Source: DATLYT01 sp035574455 (lineage in GTDB: Bacteria; Bacteroidota; Ignavibacteria; UBA10030). Taken from it: DNA of 64,000 bases. The position numbers were made by a program, and so were the translations under genes. Positions 44,739 to 53,204 of this stretch are shown here, piece after piece. Numbering within the stretch: the stretch's first letter is position 1; every line of letters begins with the position of its first letter. The notes beneath the pieces were generated by a model, which saw only the letters and a program-made list of their open reading frames with translations, ran no database searches and was not told where the DNA came from. Location: NCBI GenBank assembly GCA_035574455.1, contig DATLYT010000110.1, positions 1-64,000 on the forward strand, read 5' to 3'.

Positions 44739-46316
44739 TTACAATCGGACGACCTTAACTTCAAAAACTCCGTCAATTCTCTCTAACTGTCTGAGAACGT
44801 GAACAGGAATTTCGTTATCCACACTAATAATCGTGAGCGCACGCTGGCCGGGTTGATCGCGTCCGAGCGAAAGACCGGCAATATTAATTCCCGCCTGTGC
44901 AAGAATAGACCCGACCGTGGCAAGCATGCCTGGCCTGTCAATGTTCTTGTAAAAGAGAAGAATCCCTTCCGGTGTCATCTCCAGATGATAGTCATCGATC
45001 CGGACGACCTTGAGATGTGAATGACCAAAGACCGTACCGAACAATCGTCTCTTCTCGTTCAACGTCTCATATTCAACCGCGAGAAGATGGGTATAAACCT
45101 CATGTTCGGATTCCTTTTCTTCCACAAGAACAATTCCCAACTCTTTTGCAATAACCGGAGCGTTGATCAGATTGACCGGCTCCGACATCAAACGACCGAG
45201 CACTCCTTTGAGAACGGCAGCGGAGAAAAGTTCGCTCGACTGCGTGAGAAAATCGCCGCGCGAAATGACCGACAGTTTACGCAATTGGCCCCTCATCAGT
45301 TGAGCAACGAGGCTGCCTAACCGCTCCGCGAGCAGGACAAACGGTTTGATTTCTTTCCGTGTAGCGAGGCGGATGACTTCCGCATTGACGGCTCCGGTCA
45401 CTCCCCGCTCTTTTAAGAAGTCCGCCACCTGCTGGGCAATCTGTATGGCGACCTTTTCCTGCGCTTCTTCCGTTGAGGCGCCGAGGTGAGGAGTAGCAAT
45501 GACCTTAGGATGCTTGAGGAGGGGATGATTGCCCGGAGGCTCCTGCTCGAAGACGTCGAGAGCAGCGCCGGCGACCTTGCCTGATTCTAATGCCCGGAGA
45601 AGGGCTTCCTCATCCACAATTCCACCGCGAGCGCAGTTGATGATCCGTACGCCGGTCTTACACTTCGCCAACGCCTGCTCGGAAATCAATCGTCGGGTAT
45701 CCTCTGTGAGCGGCGTATGAACCGTGAGAAAATCCGAGCGAGCATACAGCTCATCCAGAGCAACAAGCTCAATGTTGAGCCTGACCGCGACTTCCGGCGA
45801 GAGAACCGGGTCGTATCCGATCGTCACCATCCCGAACGCTTGCGCCCGTAACGCCACTTCCCGCCCTACTTTACCCAAGCCGATAATGCCGATGGTCTTC
45901 CCCTGTAGCTCTGTACCGACAAATTTCTTCCGCTCCCATTTCCCCTGGCGAAGCGACTCAAAGGCTGCCGGGATGTTGCGGGAAAGCGACAGCAACAACG
46001 ACAGGGTATGTTCAGCTGTAGAGACGGTATTCCCCCCGGGCGTATTCATGACCACGATGCCCTTCCGTGTAGCCGCATCGACGTCGATATTATCCACGCC
46101 TGCTCCAGCGCGACCGACAACTTTGAGAGACGATGCCGCGGTCAGAATGTCGGCGGTGACATTCGTTGCGCTCCGCACAATCAACGCATCGTAGCCGTTG
46201 ATGACGTTGCGGAGCTGATCGGGCGGAAGCGTTGGCAGGACGTCTACTTTGAAGCCTTCGGCGCTGAGAAGTTCTGCACAGGGTTTCTCGACAGAGTCTG
46301 TGATGAGGATTTTCAT
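44739..46316 (-). CDS. serA: D-3-phosphoglycerate dehydrogenase
   Basis: 525 residues from the ATG at 46314-46316; three codons upstream a TTG is in frame. It oxidises 3-phosphoglycerate with NAD as the first step of serine synthesis. The NAD-binding motif GIIGLGKVGREVALRA and the catalytic Arg/Glu/His regions (INCARGGIVDE, ATPHLGASTEEAQ) are present. It is the long form: after the catalytic core come an allosteric substrate-binding domain (about 320-450) and a C-terminal ACT domain (LLFYKNIDRPGMLATVGSIL, NIAGLSLGRD) for serine feedback. It lies 74 bases downstream of a class V aminotransferase that would carry out the next step. Confidence 0.96.
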   Translation of the reverse strand: MKILITDSVEKPCAELLSAEGFKVDVLPTLPPDQLRNVINGYDALIVRSATNVTADILTAASSLKVVGRAGAGVDNIDVDAATRKGIVVMNTPGGNTVSTAEHTLSLLLSLSRNIPAAFESLRQGKWERKKFVGTELQGKTIGIIGLGKVGREVALRAQAFGMVTIGYDPVLSPEVAVRLNIELVALDELYARSDFLTVHTPLTEDTRRLISEQALAKCKTGVRIINCARGGIVDEEALLRALESGKVAGAALDVFEQEPPGNHPLLKHPKVIATPHLGASTEEAQEKVAIQIAQQVADFLKERGVTGAVNAEVIRLATRKEIKPFVLLAERLGSLVAQLMRGQLRKLSVISRGDFLTQSSELFSAAVLKGVLGRLMSEPVNLINAPVIAKELGIVLVEEKESEHEVYTHLLAVEYETLNEKRRLFGTVFGHSHLKVVRIDDYHLEMTPEGILLFYKNIDRPGMLATVGSILAQAGINIAGLSLGRDQPGQRALTIISVDNEIPVHVLRQLERIDGVFEVKVVRL

Positions 46317-46390
46317 GGAATTCAAACTACCGGGGTAATGTCCTATGGATGGGATTTTTTAAAATCCTTCAGCTTACCAGATCGGGTGTT

Positions 46391-47524
46391 CTATTGCCAA
46401 TAGACCCGTTGTGCCGCTTGCAGACCGGCGCCCGGTTCGAACTTGTAGCCACAATCACGCAGTGTCATCTCGAGCGCGGAAACCATGGCAATCATATCGA
46501 GTTCATCGTAATAGCCTAGGTGGGCGATACGGAAAATCTTGTCCGTGAGATGTCCTTGACCGCCGGCAATCGTGATCTGGTACTTCTCCTTCAGAGTCTT
46601 GTTGAACTTCTTTGCATCGAGTCCTTTCGGAATCCAAACGGCCGTCAGGGCATTCGAAGGAAACACGGCAAGCGGTTTGAGACCCAACGCCAGAACTGCC
46701 GACCGCACGGCTCGGGCGAGTCGATCATGCCGCGCCCAGACGTTTTCAATCCCCTCTGCTCGAATCATTTCCAGCGCGACATCCACACCAATGAGTAAGC
46801 TTACGGCTGGAGTCCACGGCGTGTCATTACTCTTCAACGATTCGCGTGCTTTGACAAGACTAAAATAGTACTTGGGCAGGCTCGACGTTTCCACTCGCTT
46901 CCAAGCTCGCTCGCTGAGGGCGATAAAAGAGAGGCCGGGAGGAATCATCAAACCTTTCTGGGAGCCGGTCACACAAACATCGATCCCCCATTCGTCCATC
47001 CGCATCTCCATCGCCCCGACAGCCGTAATTCCATCAACCACGGTGAGCGCGCTGGAGTGTTCTCGTACGATCGAGGCGATCGTTTTCACATCCGTCGCCG
47101 CGCCTGTAGACGTTTCGCTGTGCGTCAGATACACTGCGCTGGCGTGGGGATGCGCCTTCAGCGCTTTGGCGACCTGCTGCGGCTCCACAGAAGTTCCCCA
47201 TTCAACGGACAATTCGACGGGCGTAATACCATAAGCCTTCAGCAATTCGCCCCACCGCTCGCCAAATTTTCCGCCGTTGACGAAGAGTGCAGTATCGCCG
47301 GGGGAGTGAAGATTACAGACAGCCGCTTCCATTGCCCCCGTGCCGGATGAGGTAAGTGTTACAACACGCTGTGCAGTTTGGAACAGGTATTGAAGATTGG
47401 CATTAACGCGAGTAAACAGCTCTTGAAATTCGGGATGGCGGTGATGGATAATCGGCTCCGCCATTGTTAACATCACCTGTTCGGGAACCGGGGTAGGACC
47501 GGGTGTAAAGAGGCGCTTTTTCAA
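46391..47524 (-). CDS. Class V aminotransferase (serine/alanine-glyoxylate type), probable serine-synthesis partner of SerA
   Basis: 377 residues starting at TTG (47522-47524), with GAGG six bases upstream. The next in-frame ATG would remove the conserved opening FTPGPTPVP. The PLP lysine is in TGSQKGLMIPPG (about residue 190), with HRHPEF and TLTSSGTGAMEAA upstream. It belongs to the serine-pyruvate/alanine-glyoxylate aminotransferase group rather than classical SerC. Because serA follows directly, it probably converts 3-phosphohydroxypyruvate to phosphoserine, as proposed for similar pairs in other lineages. Glyoxylate or pyruvate as acceptor remains possible. Confidence 0.9.
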   Translation of the reverse strand: MKKRLFTPGPTPVPEQVMLTMAEPIIHHRHPEFQELFTRVNANLQYLFQTAQRVVTLTSSGTGAMEAAVCNLHSPGDTALFVNGGKFGERWGELLKAYGITPVELSVEWGTSVEPQQVAKALKAHPHASAVYLTHSETSTGAATDVKTIASIVREHSSALTVVDGITAVGAMEMRMDEWGIDVCVTGSQKGLMIPPGLSFIALSERAWKRVETSSLPKYYFSLVKARESLKSNDTPWTPAVSLLIGVDVALEMIRAEGIENVWARHDRLARAVRSAVLALGLKPLAVFPSNALTAVWIPKGLDAKKFNKTLKEKYQITIAGGQGHLTDKIFRIAHLGYYDELDMIAMVSALEMTLRDCGYKFEPGAGLQAAQRVYWQ

Positions 47525-47559
47525 GAAATCCCTCTGTTTTCGGTAAGAAAATCCCTGTC

Positions 47560-47588
47560 AAAGTAGCATATGATTGAGAGAGATGCAA
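47560..47588 (-). promoter_or_regulatory. Weak candidate promoter of the aminotransferase-serA pair
   Basis: Minus-strand TTGCAT (47583-47588), 17 bases, TACTTT (47560-47565), about 35 bases before the start codon. The matches are moderate only. Confidence 0.35.
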
Positions 47589-47627
47589 GAAGCAGGTAAG
47601 AGGAAAGTACGTTGCGCGAGGCCCTTT

Positions 47628-47705
47628 CTCGTTCCGACGGTCTCTGTCGGAACGGAAAGGGGGTGTCCCCCACTTCAGTGTTCCCACGCGGAGCGTGGGA
47701 ACGAG
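47628..47705. repeat. Dispersed repeat, 'CGTTCC/GGAACG' family, copy 2
   Basis: It has two hairpins: GTTCCGAC/GTCGGAAC (47630-47652) and GTTCCCACGC/GCGTGGGAAC (47680-47702), with AAAGGGGGTGTCCCCC between them. It is an inverted counterpart of 36121-36193. It occupies the gap between engB and the aminotransferase gene together with a terminator. Confidence 0.75.
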
Positions 47706-47748
47706 ATCAGGCCTCTGTGCGTGCACACCTACGCTTCGGGAAAAGACC

Positions 47749-47785
47749 TTAACAAAACAGAACGACCCCGGATTCCGGGGTCGTT
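47749..47785 (-). terminator. Intrinsic terminator after engB
   Basis: Perfect 11-bp arms AACGACCCCGG/CCGGGGTCGTT with a 3-base loop (47761-47785) are followed on the minus strand by CTGTTTTGTT. It ends the ribosomal-operon/engB transcript. Confidence 0.8.
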
Positions 47786-47809
47786 CGTTGGTTTCATCGT
47801 TGCAGATAC

Positions 47810-48439
47810 TTAGACGGCTTCCTTTTTCCGTTGGGGTTTTGTGTCCAAATGGTTTTCGATCAGCTTGAGCAACTCGGCTCGTCCATCGCCCGAGACGATC
47901 GAGAACGGAACGATGCCGTGGCAGCTCCCCTCAGTAAGGTTTGTCTTGAAGCGCTCCTTGTATGCGTCAATTTGCTTCAACAGCTTGCTGTGCGGAAGCT
48001 TGTCGGCTTTCGTAAGCACGAGGAGATAGGGAACCTCGTAGTACTCGAGCCAATCCATCATCATCAGATCGAGCGGCGTGGGCTCCTGACGTGAATCGAT
48101 CAACTGCATCGCCAACGCGATCGGTTCGCCGCGCTTGAGGAAATCTTCAATCAACCGCTTCCAACCCGCCCGCATCTGCTCCGGCACCTTGGCATAGCCA
48201 TACCCCGGCAGATCCACAAAATAGAACGAATTGTTGATGATGTAGTAGTTGATCTCGCGGGTTTTACCCGGAGTGGCGCTGGAGCGGGCAAGATTCTTGC
48301 GGTTGCACATCTTGTTCAGCAAGGATGACTTGCCGACGTTCGACCGACCGATAAACAGAACTTCGCGGAGCTGGTTTTTCGGGAGCTGGCGTAAATCCGC
48401 CACCCCTTGAAGAAATTCGGCTGACACAATTTTAAGCAT
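47810..48439 (-). CDS. engB: Ribosome biogenesis GTPase EngB (YsxC/YihA)
   Basis: A 209-residue GTPase that assists 50S subunit assembly. G1 is GRSNVGKSS (about residues 31-39), G3 is DLPGYG and G4 is TKADK. A Lys-rich C-terminus ends TKPQRKKEAV. It starts 56 bases after rplQ, and no terminator is visible between them, so it is probably co-transcribed with the ribosomal operon. The terminator follows it. Confidence 0.96.
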   Translation of the reverse strand: MLKIVSAEFLQGVADLRQLPKNQLREVLFIGRSNVGKSSLLNKMCNRKNLARSSATPGKTREINYYIINNSFYFVDLPGYGYAKVPEQMRAGWKRLIEDFLKRGEPIALAMQLIDSRQEPTPLDLMMMDWLEYYEVPYLLVLTKADKLPHSKLLKQIDAYKERFKTNLTEGSCHGIVPFSIVSGDGRAELLKLIENHLDTKPQRKKEAV

Positions 48440-48495
48440 AGCGCTCTCCTATTGTTTGAACATCACATCGAGAGAGAATCACTACCGATGAGCTG

Positions 48496-49029
48496 TTATC
48501 CTTCGGCTGAAGCTGCGGCTTTTTCCTGCTTTGCGGCTTCCGACGCTTCCTTTTGTTCCTTCGCTTCTCTCTTTTCTTTCTCAGACGCTTTCTTGCGGGC
48601 TTTCGCCGCCACTTTTGCCGTCGCTCTTTCGACGTTTGCGGCATTGTAATCAACCAACTCGATCAGTGCGAGGGGCGCGCCATCACCGTGACGCTGACCC
48701 AGCTTGACGACACGCGTGTAGCCACCCGGACGGGTGGCCACTTTCGGCGCAATCTCATTGAATAACGTCTTCACCGCCTCACGGTCGCGCAAAAACGAAA
48801 ATACCTGACGGCGTGCGTGGACATTCTTCGGCTTCCCTTCGCCTTCATTCAAAACGGCGCGTTTTGCTCGGGTGATCAGTCGCTCCACCACGCGACGCGT
48901 TTCCTTCGCTTTTGCTTCCGTCGTTTGAATCTTCTTATGCTGAATCAACGAAACGCTCAACGCCGAGAGTGTGGCTTTCCGATGACTGTGTGTGCGTTTG
49001 AGTTTTCGCCCTTTTTTCCTGTGTCGCAT
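48496..49029 (-). CDS. rplQ: Ribosomal protein L17 with charged C-terminal extension
   Basis: 177 residues. Residues 1-130 are a standard L17 ([46 protein letters not shown]). The last about 45 residues are a Lys/Glu/Ala-rich helix not present in typical 115-130-residue L17. It is the last ribosomal gene, directly after rpoA. Confidence 0.97.
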   Translation of the reverse strand: MRHRKKGRKLKRTHSHRKATLSALSVSLIQHKKIQTTEAKAKETRRVVERLITRAKRAVLNEGEGKPKNVHARRQVFSFLRDREAVKTLFNEIAPKVATRPGGYTRVVKLGQRHGDGAPLALIELVDYNAANVERATAKVAAKARKKASEKEKREAKEQKEASEAAKQEKAAASAEG

Positions 49030-49046
49030 ACCTTGTTTCCTTTACG

Positions 49047-50036
49047 CTACTCGTTGCCGTCCTTCAGATATTTGTCGACATCCATGCCGAAGCTCAAACC
49101 GAGTTCATCCACAATGGCGGAAAGCTCCGCCAGAGACTTGCGGCCAAAATTACGGAACTTCAACAGTTCCGACTCACTGCGGCGCACAAGGTCGGCCAAC
49201 GTCTTGATGTTCGCCGAGCGCAGACAGTTGTGCGAGCGAACGGAGAGTTCGAGTTCATCCACCGACATCATCAGGTTCTTGCGGATGCGTGCGATTTCTG
49301 CTTCCTGCTCGCTCTGCGGCTTCTCGGTTTCGGGCTCTGCACCAAAGTTGATGAAGAGTTGCACGTGATCGCGCAAAATCTTGCCCGCGTGTGTCAGCGC
49401 ATCCTCCGGTGTCATCGAGCCGTCGGTTTCGATCTCGAGAATCAGCTTCTCGAAGTCGATTTGCCCGCCGACGCGCGTCGTTTCGACGAAGTAGCGCACA
49501 TTCTTGATCGGTGAGAAGATCGAGTCGATGGCAATCATGCCGATCGGCTGGTCGGGCGATTTGTTCTCATCCGCTGACACGTAGCCACGACCGCGGCCGA
49601 GGCGAAGTTCGATCTCAAAGTTTGCGTCCTTATTGAGCGTGGCAATGACCAGATCAGGATTGAGAATTTCGATTTCGCTCGTGACTTTCTGGATGTCGCC
49701 CGCCGTAAATTTTCCCGGCCCCTTCACCGGCACGACGAGCTTCGTCAGCTTTTTGTTAATGGCTCGGATGCGCACCTGCTTAAGATTGAGAATCATATCC
49801 GAGACATCTTCGACCACGCCTTTGATGGTAGAGAATTCATGCTGTACGCCTTCAATCCGGATGGCCGTAATGGCCGAGCCGGGAAGCGACGAAAGCAGTA
49901 CACGGCGGATCGAATTTCCCAACGTCACGCCGAACCCTTTCTCCAGCGGCTGAACAACAAACCGCCCGAAGGTATTCGACTTTGAGGATTCCTCTAACTC
50001 AACCTGCTCCGGCATTTGCAAAACTGGGTTGCTCAT
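49047..50036 (-). CDS. rpoA: RNA polymerase alpha subunit
   Basis: 329 residues. The N-terminal dimerisation and assembly domain (FGRFVVQPLEKGFGVTLGNS, SSLPGSAITAIRIEGV) is joined by a linker to the C-terminal DNA- and activator-binding domain (VDELELSVRSHNCLRSANI, LLKFRNFGRKSLAELS). The ATG has AGGAGG ten bases upstream. The gene sits in the usual rpsD-rpoA-rplQ order. Confidence 0.98.
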   Translation of the reverse strand: MSNPVLQMPEQVELEESSKSNTFGRFVVQPLEKGFGVTLGNSIRRVLLSSLPGSAITAIRIEGVQHEFSTIKGVVEDVSDMILNLKQVRIRAINKKLTKLVVPVKGPGKFTAGDIQKVTSEIEILNPDLVIATLNKDANFEIELRLGRGRGYVSADENKSPDQPIGMIAIDSIFSPIKNVRYFVETTRVGGQIDFEKLILEIETDGSMTPEDALTHAGKILRDHVQLFINFGAEPETEKPQSEQEAEIARIRKNLMMSVDELELSVRSHNCLRSANIKTLADLVRRSESELLKFRNFGRKSLAELSAIVDELGLSFGMDVDKYLKDGNE

Positions 50037-50158
50037 AATCTTCTTTCCTCCTCGAATTTCTCGAGGTCAACAGTCGTCAACGCGTGCTCTCGTCAACGAC
50101 CGATACACAATGGATTCAACTCAATGAACTATGCACCGCTTCCCGCATCCGGGAGAGA

Positions 50159-50788
50159 TTACTTCGAATACAACTCAACGATCAATTGTTCGTTCGCATT
50201 GAGCGGAACGTCGGCACGTTCCGGAATCTGGAGGAACGTCCCGGTCAGACTCGCTTTATCCAAACTCAACCACGGAAGCATCGCTGTATCTTTCATCCGT
50301 TTCATCGATGAATGAATCAACTCGAGCTTCTTGCTTTTCTCTCGCACCTGCACCACATCACCCGGATTCAACAGGTAGGATGGAACATCGACCACCTTGT
50401 TATTCACGAGAAAATGGCCATGTAGCACAAGCTGTCGCGCGGCTTTGCGTGACGGTGCAAAACCCATCCGATAGACCACATTATCCAACCGTCGCTCTAA
50501 CAACTTCACCAAGGTATCGCCCGTACGGCCGGTCTGCTTCAACGAACGCTCATAGTAATTGCGGAATTGGCGCTCTAAAATTCCATACATGCGACGAACC
50601 TTTTGCTTTTCACGCAATTGCTGGCCGTACTCGGAAATCTTCGACCGGCGACTCTGCCCATGTTGGCCGGGAGGATAGTTCCTCCGGTCGACAGGACATT
50701 TTTCCGTGTAGCACTTCGTCCCCTTCAAAAACAGCTTCTGCCGTTCTCGCCGGCACAGTTTGCAACTGGCATCAATGTATCTCGCCAT
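50159..50788 (-). CDS. rpsD: Ribosomal protein S4, zinc-binding form
   Basis: 209 residues. Four cysteines (9, 12, 26, 31) form the zinc site of the C+ type of S4. The S4 RNA-binding domain is RRLDNVVYRMGFAPSRKAAR to FLVNNKVVDVPSYLL. It is a primary 16S-binding protein of the 30S body. AGGAG lies close to the ATG, and a 122-base spacer separates it from rpoA. Confidence 0.98.
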   Translation of the reverse strand: MARYIDASCKLCRRERQKLFLKGTKCYTEKCPVDRRNYPPGQHGQSRRSKISEYGQQLREKQKVRRMYGILERQFRNYYERSLKQTGRTGDTLVKLLERRLDNVVYRMGFAPSRKAARQLVLHGHFLVNNKVVDVPSYLLNPGDVVQVREKSKKLELIHSSMKRMKDTAMLPWLSLDKASLTGTFLQIPERADVPLNANEQLIVELYSK

Positions 50789-50880
50789 GCTTCTCCTAAT
50801 GATGGTTGATGTACGATTTCAATTTTCGAGTTGAAGAGAGAGAATCATCGTCTATCGAAAATCGACAATCGTCAATGTTC

Positions 50881-51279
50881 TTACACTCTCCGACGCTTGG
50901 GCGGCCTGCAGCCGTTGTGCGGGATGGGGGTGATATCCCGAATCATCGTGATCTCCAACCCCGCCTGCTGTAGCGACCGCACCGCGGCTTCCCGTCCAGC
51001 TCCCGGACCTTTGATATACACCTCCACCTTACGCAAGCCAAGTTCATATGCCTCACGTGCCGCCGCTTCCGCAGAAACCTGAGCTGCAAACGGCGTATTC
51101 TTCCGCGAGCCCTTGAACTGGTTCCTACCTGCCGACGACCATGCGATCACGTTGCCGTACTGGTCGGTCAACGTCACAATCACATTGTTGAAGGTTGCCT
51201 TCACATACGCCTTGCCGTTGGCGTCGACGTGGAGCTTTTTCCTTTTTTTGGTAACCGGGGCCGTTGCTGGTTTTGCCAC
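50881..51279 (-). CDS. rpsK: Ribosomal protein S11
   Basis: 132 residues starting at GTG (51277-51279), with GGAGA upstream. The conserved core is [41 protein letters not shown] and the C-terminal [13 protein letters not shown]. It is part of the 30S platform. It is separated from rpsM by an intruding lipoprotein gene. Confidence 0.98.
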   Translation of the reverse strand: MAKPATAPVTKKRKKLHVDANGKAYVKATFNNVIVTLTDQYGNVIAWSSAGRNQFKGSRKNTPFAAQVSAEAAAREAYELGLRKVEVYIKGPGAGREAAVRSLQQAGLEITMIRDITPIPHNGCRPPKRRRV

Positions 51280-51307
51280 GTTATTTTCTCCAAGCTATTG
51301 AATACAA

Positions 51308-51649
51308 TCAGTTCTTTTCGACTCTCAAGGTCGGCGGATTCCCCGTTGCCACCACCACGGTATACTTCTCATCCTTTACGGCGTCAAATGTGGTTGTTGG
51401 CGAGACGGATTCGTTCTGAATCGATGCCGTTGCCTCAACACGCCCCTCGGCTACTTCTTGATAATTCGTCAGCTGGCCGGGCGCGACATCGTTGATGTTC
51501 ACCGTGCTGCCGCCGGACGTTTTTAATTGCAGATTGGCTTTCGTCGCCCTGTCATTGCGAATGCGAATCTCAGGCGGCTCCTGTGAGCACGCCGTAAGAC
51601 CAATGGCCAGAATTGCGAAAAGCGCATATCGTGTGGTTCGGTTCATCAT
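51308..51649 (-). CDS. Small lipoprotein inserted in the ribosomal alpha operon
   Basis: 113 residues with a lipoprotein signal (YALFAILAIGLTACSQE; lipobox LTAC, Cys 21). The mature part is about 92 residues of predicted beta structure with no Cys (IRIRNDRATKANLQLKTSGG, NDVAPGQLTNYQEV, EKYTVVVATGNPPTLRVEK). It loosely recalls the beta-sandwich of DUF4397-type surface proteins. Two start codons in tandem (ATGATG) follow AAGGAGTAGGAGCG. The gene lies in frame order between rpsM (29 bases upstream) and rpsK (28 bases downstream), on the same strand. It would therefore be expressed with ribosomal proteins. The function is unknown. Confidence 0.85.
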   Translation of the reverse strand: MMNRTTRYALFAILAIGLTACSQEPPEIRIRNDRATKANLQLKTSGGSTVNINDVAPGQLTNYQEVAEGRVEATASIQNESVSPTTTFDAVKDEKYTVVVATGNPPTLRVEKN

Positions 51650-51678
51650 CGCTCCTACTCCTTTTATTATTTATAGTG

Positions 51679-52062
51679 TTATTTCTTCTCGAGCGCTTTC
51701 TTCTTGCCGGCGACGGTCTTCCTCTTGCCCTTACGCGTTCGGGCGTTCGTGCGCGTCCGTTGCCCCCGAACCGGCAAGCCCTTCCGATGTCGCAAGCCGC
51801 GGTAGCTACCAATATCCATCAGACGCTTGATGTTCATCTGCACCTCGCTTCGGAGCGCGCCTTCGACTTTGTAATCGGACTGGATGACGGATCGAATGCT
51901 GGCGACCTCTTCATCGGACAGTTCACTGACCCGGCGATTCGGGTCCACCTTTGCCTTCTGCAGAATATCGCGCGCGCTGCTCATCCCGATGCCGTAAATG
52001 TACGTCAAACCCACTTCCACACGCTTGTTTTTTGGTAAATCGACTCCTGCGATACGTGCCAC
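51679..52062 (-). CDS. rpsM: Ribosomal protein S13
   Basis: 127 residues starting at GTG (52060-52062), with AGGAG ten bases upstream. It opens [21 protein letters not shown] and has the basic C-terminal tail that reaches the decoding region ([20 protein letters not shown]). It lies in the 30S head, in contact with L5. Confidence 0.98.
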   Translation of the reverse strand: MARIAGVDLPKNKRVEVGLTYIYGIGMSSARDILQKAKVDPNRRVSELSDEEVASIRSVIQSDYKVEGALRSEVQMNIKRLMDIGSYRGLRHRKGLPVRGQRTRTNARTRKGKRKTVAGKKKALEKK

Positions 52063-52080
52063 GGTACGAATTCTCCTCGT

Positions 52081-52194
52081 TTAACCTTGACGCTGCTTGT
52101 GCTTCGGATTTTTGCAAATGACATGCACGACACCTTTGCGCCGGATGACTTTGCAGTGTTCACAGAGTTTTTTGACTGACGACCGAACTTTCAT
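52081..52194 (-). CDS. rpmJ: Ribosomal protein L36, zinc-binding form
   Basis: 37 residues, starting at the ATG 52192-52194 and ending at TAA 52081-52083. The sequence begins [20 protein letters not shown]. Cys 11, 14 and 27 and His 32 form the zinc ribbon of the C+ type. It lies in the normal infA-rpmJ-rpsM position. Confidence 0.97.
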   Translation of the reverse strand: MKVRSSVKKLCEHCKVIRRKGVVHVICKNPKHKQRQG

Positions 52195-52210
52195 GGTGCA
52201 CTCCGCTCCT

Positions 52211-52429
52211 CTACTTATACCGATAGGTGATACGACCTTTGGTCAAATCATACGGCGACATTTCTACGGTTACTTTGTCGCCGACTAAAATCTTGATGAA
52301 GTTCATGCGCATCTTGCCGGAGATGTGCGCTAAGATTTCATGCCCGTTGTCCAGCTTTACCCGAAACGTCGCGTTGGGTAAGGTTTCGGTAATTACGCCG
52401 TCGAGTTTTATCGGACCCTGTTTTGCCAT
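52211..52429 (-). CDS. infA: Translation initiation factor IF-1
   Basis: 72 residues, a single OB fold ([40 protein letters not shown]) that occupies the ribosomal A site during initiation. It begins two bases after the map stop codon, which implies translational coupling. Confidence 0.98.
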   Translation of the reverse strand: MAKQGPIKLDGVITETLPNATFRVKLDNGHEILAHISGKMRMNFIKILVGDKVTVEMSPYDLTKGRITYRYK

Positions 52430-52431
52430 GC

Positions 52432-53193
52432 TTATGCGACTGTGAGGATTTCCGGCTTTCCGTTCACGATGGCAATCGTGTGCTCAAAATGCGCCGAGGG
52501 TTGCCCGTCTTCGGTGACGACCGTCCAGCCGTCGGCAAGCACTTTCACTTTCCAGGTTCCGTAGTTCACCATCGGTTCGATGGCTAATGTCATCCCCTCT
52601 TTGAGTTTCATACCGGTGCCGGGTTTGCCGTAGTTGGGCACCGCCGGCTCTTCGTGCAATTCCTTTCCGACGCCATGTCCGACAAGATCACGCACGACGT
52701 TGAAGCCGTTTGCCTCAACATACTGCTGGACGGCATGGCCGATATCGTGGACCGAATTCCCCACCACTGCCTGTTCAATCCCTTTGTACAGCGAATCCTC
52801 AGTGACTTTCAGCAAGCGTTCCTTCTCCGCGGACACTTGCCCCACGCGAAACGACGCCGCTCCATCCGCATAGTACCCGTCCTTCACAACGCCGACGTCA
52901 ACCGAAAGAATTTCCCCTTCCCGTAATCTCCGATTCGCTGGAATTCCGTGAACGACTTCTTCGTCAATCGATGTGCAGAGCGTCGCGGGAAAACGATTAT
53001 GCTTCGAACTTCCGTATCCCTTAAACGCCGGCTCAGCGCCGCACGACCGGATGTAGTCTTCAGCAAGTCGGTCGAGTTCCAGCGTCGTGACACCCGGTTT
53101 CGTGTGTGCGCCAATAAGCTTCAACACCTCAGCAACAATCTTTCCCGCTTCACGAATCCGCTCAATCTCTTGTTTACTTTTCAGCCGCACCAT
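52432..53193 (-). CDS. map: Methionine aminopeptidase type I
   Basis: 253 residues. It removes the initiator methionine from new proteins. The metal ligands are in [30 protein letters not shown] and TEDGQPS, and the substrate histidine is in EEVVHGIP. It starts 12 bases after secY. No adk gene lies between them, unlike the common secY-adk-map order. Confidence 0.98.
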   Translation of the reverse strand: MVRLKSKQEIERIREAGKIVAEVLKLIGAHTKPGVTTLELDRLAEDYIRSCGAEPAFKGYGSSKHNRFPATLCTSIDEEVVHGIPANRRLREGEILSVDVGVVKDGYYADGAASFRVGQVSAEKERLLKVTEDSLYKGIEQAVVGNSVHDIGHAVQQYVEANGFNVVRDLVGHGVGKELHEEPAVPNYGKPGTGMKLKEGMTLAIEPMVNYGTWKVKVLADGWTVVTEDGQPSAHFEHTIAIVNGKPEILTVA

Positions 53194-53204
53194 GAGCCGT
53201 GATC

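Noticed and set aside
47403..47726. Minus-strand 107-codon frame
   Set aside because: It consists largely of the dispersed repeat at 47628-47705 and the 3' aminotransferase gene in another frame.
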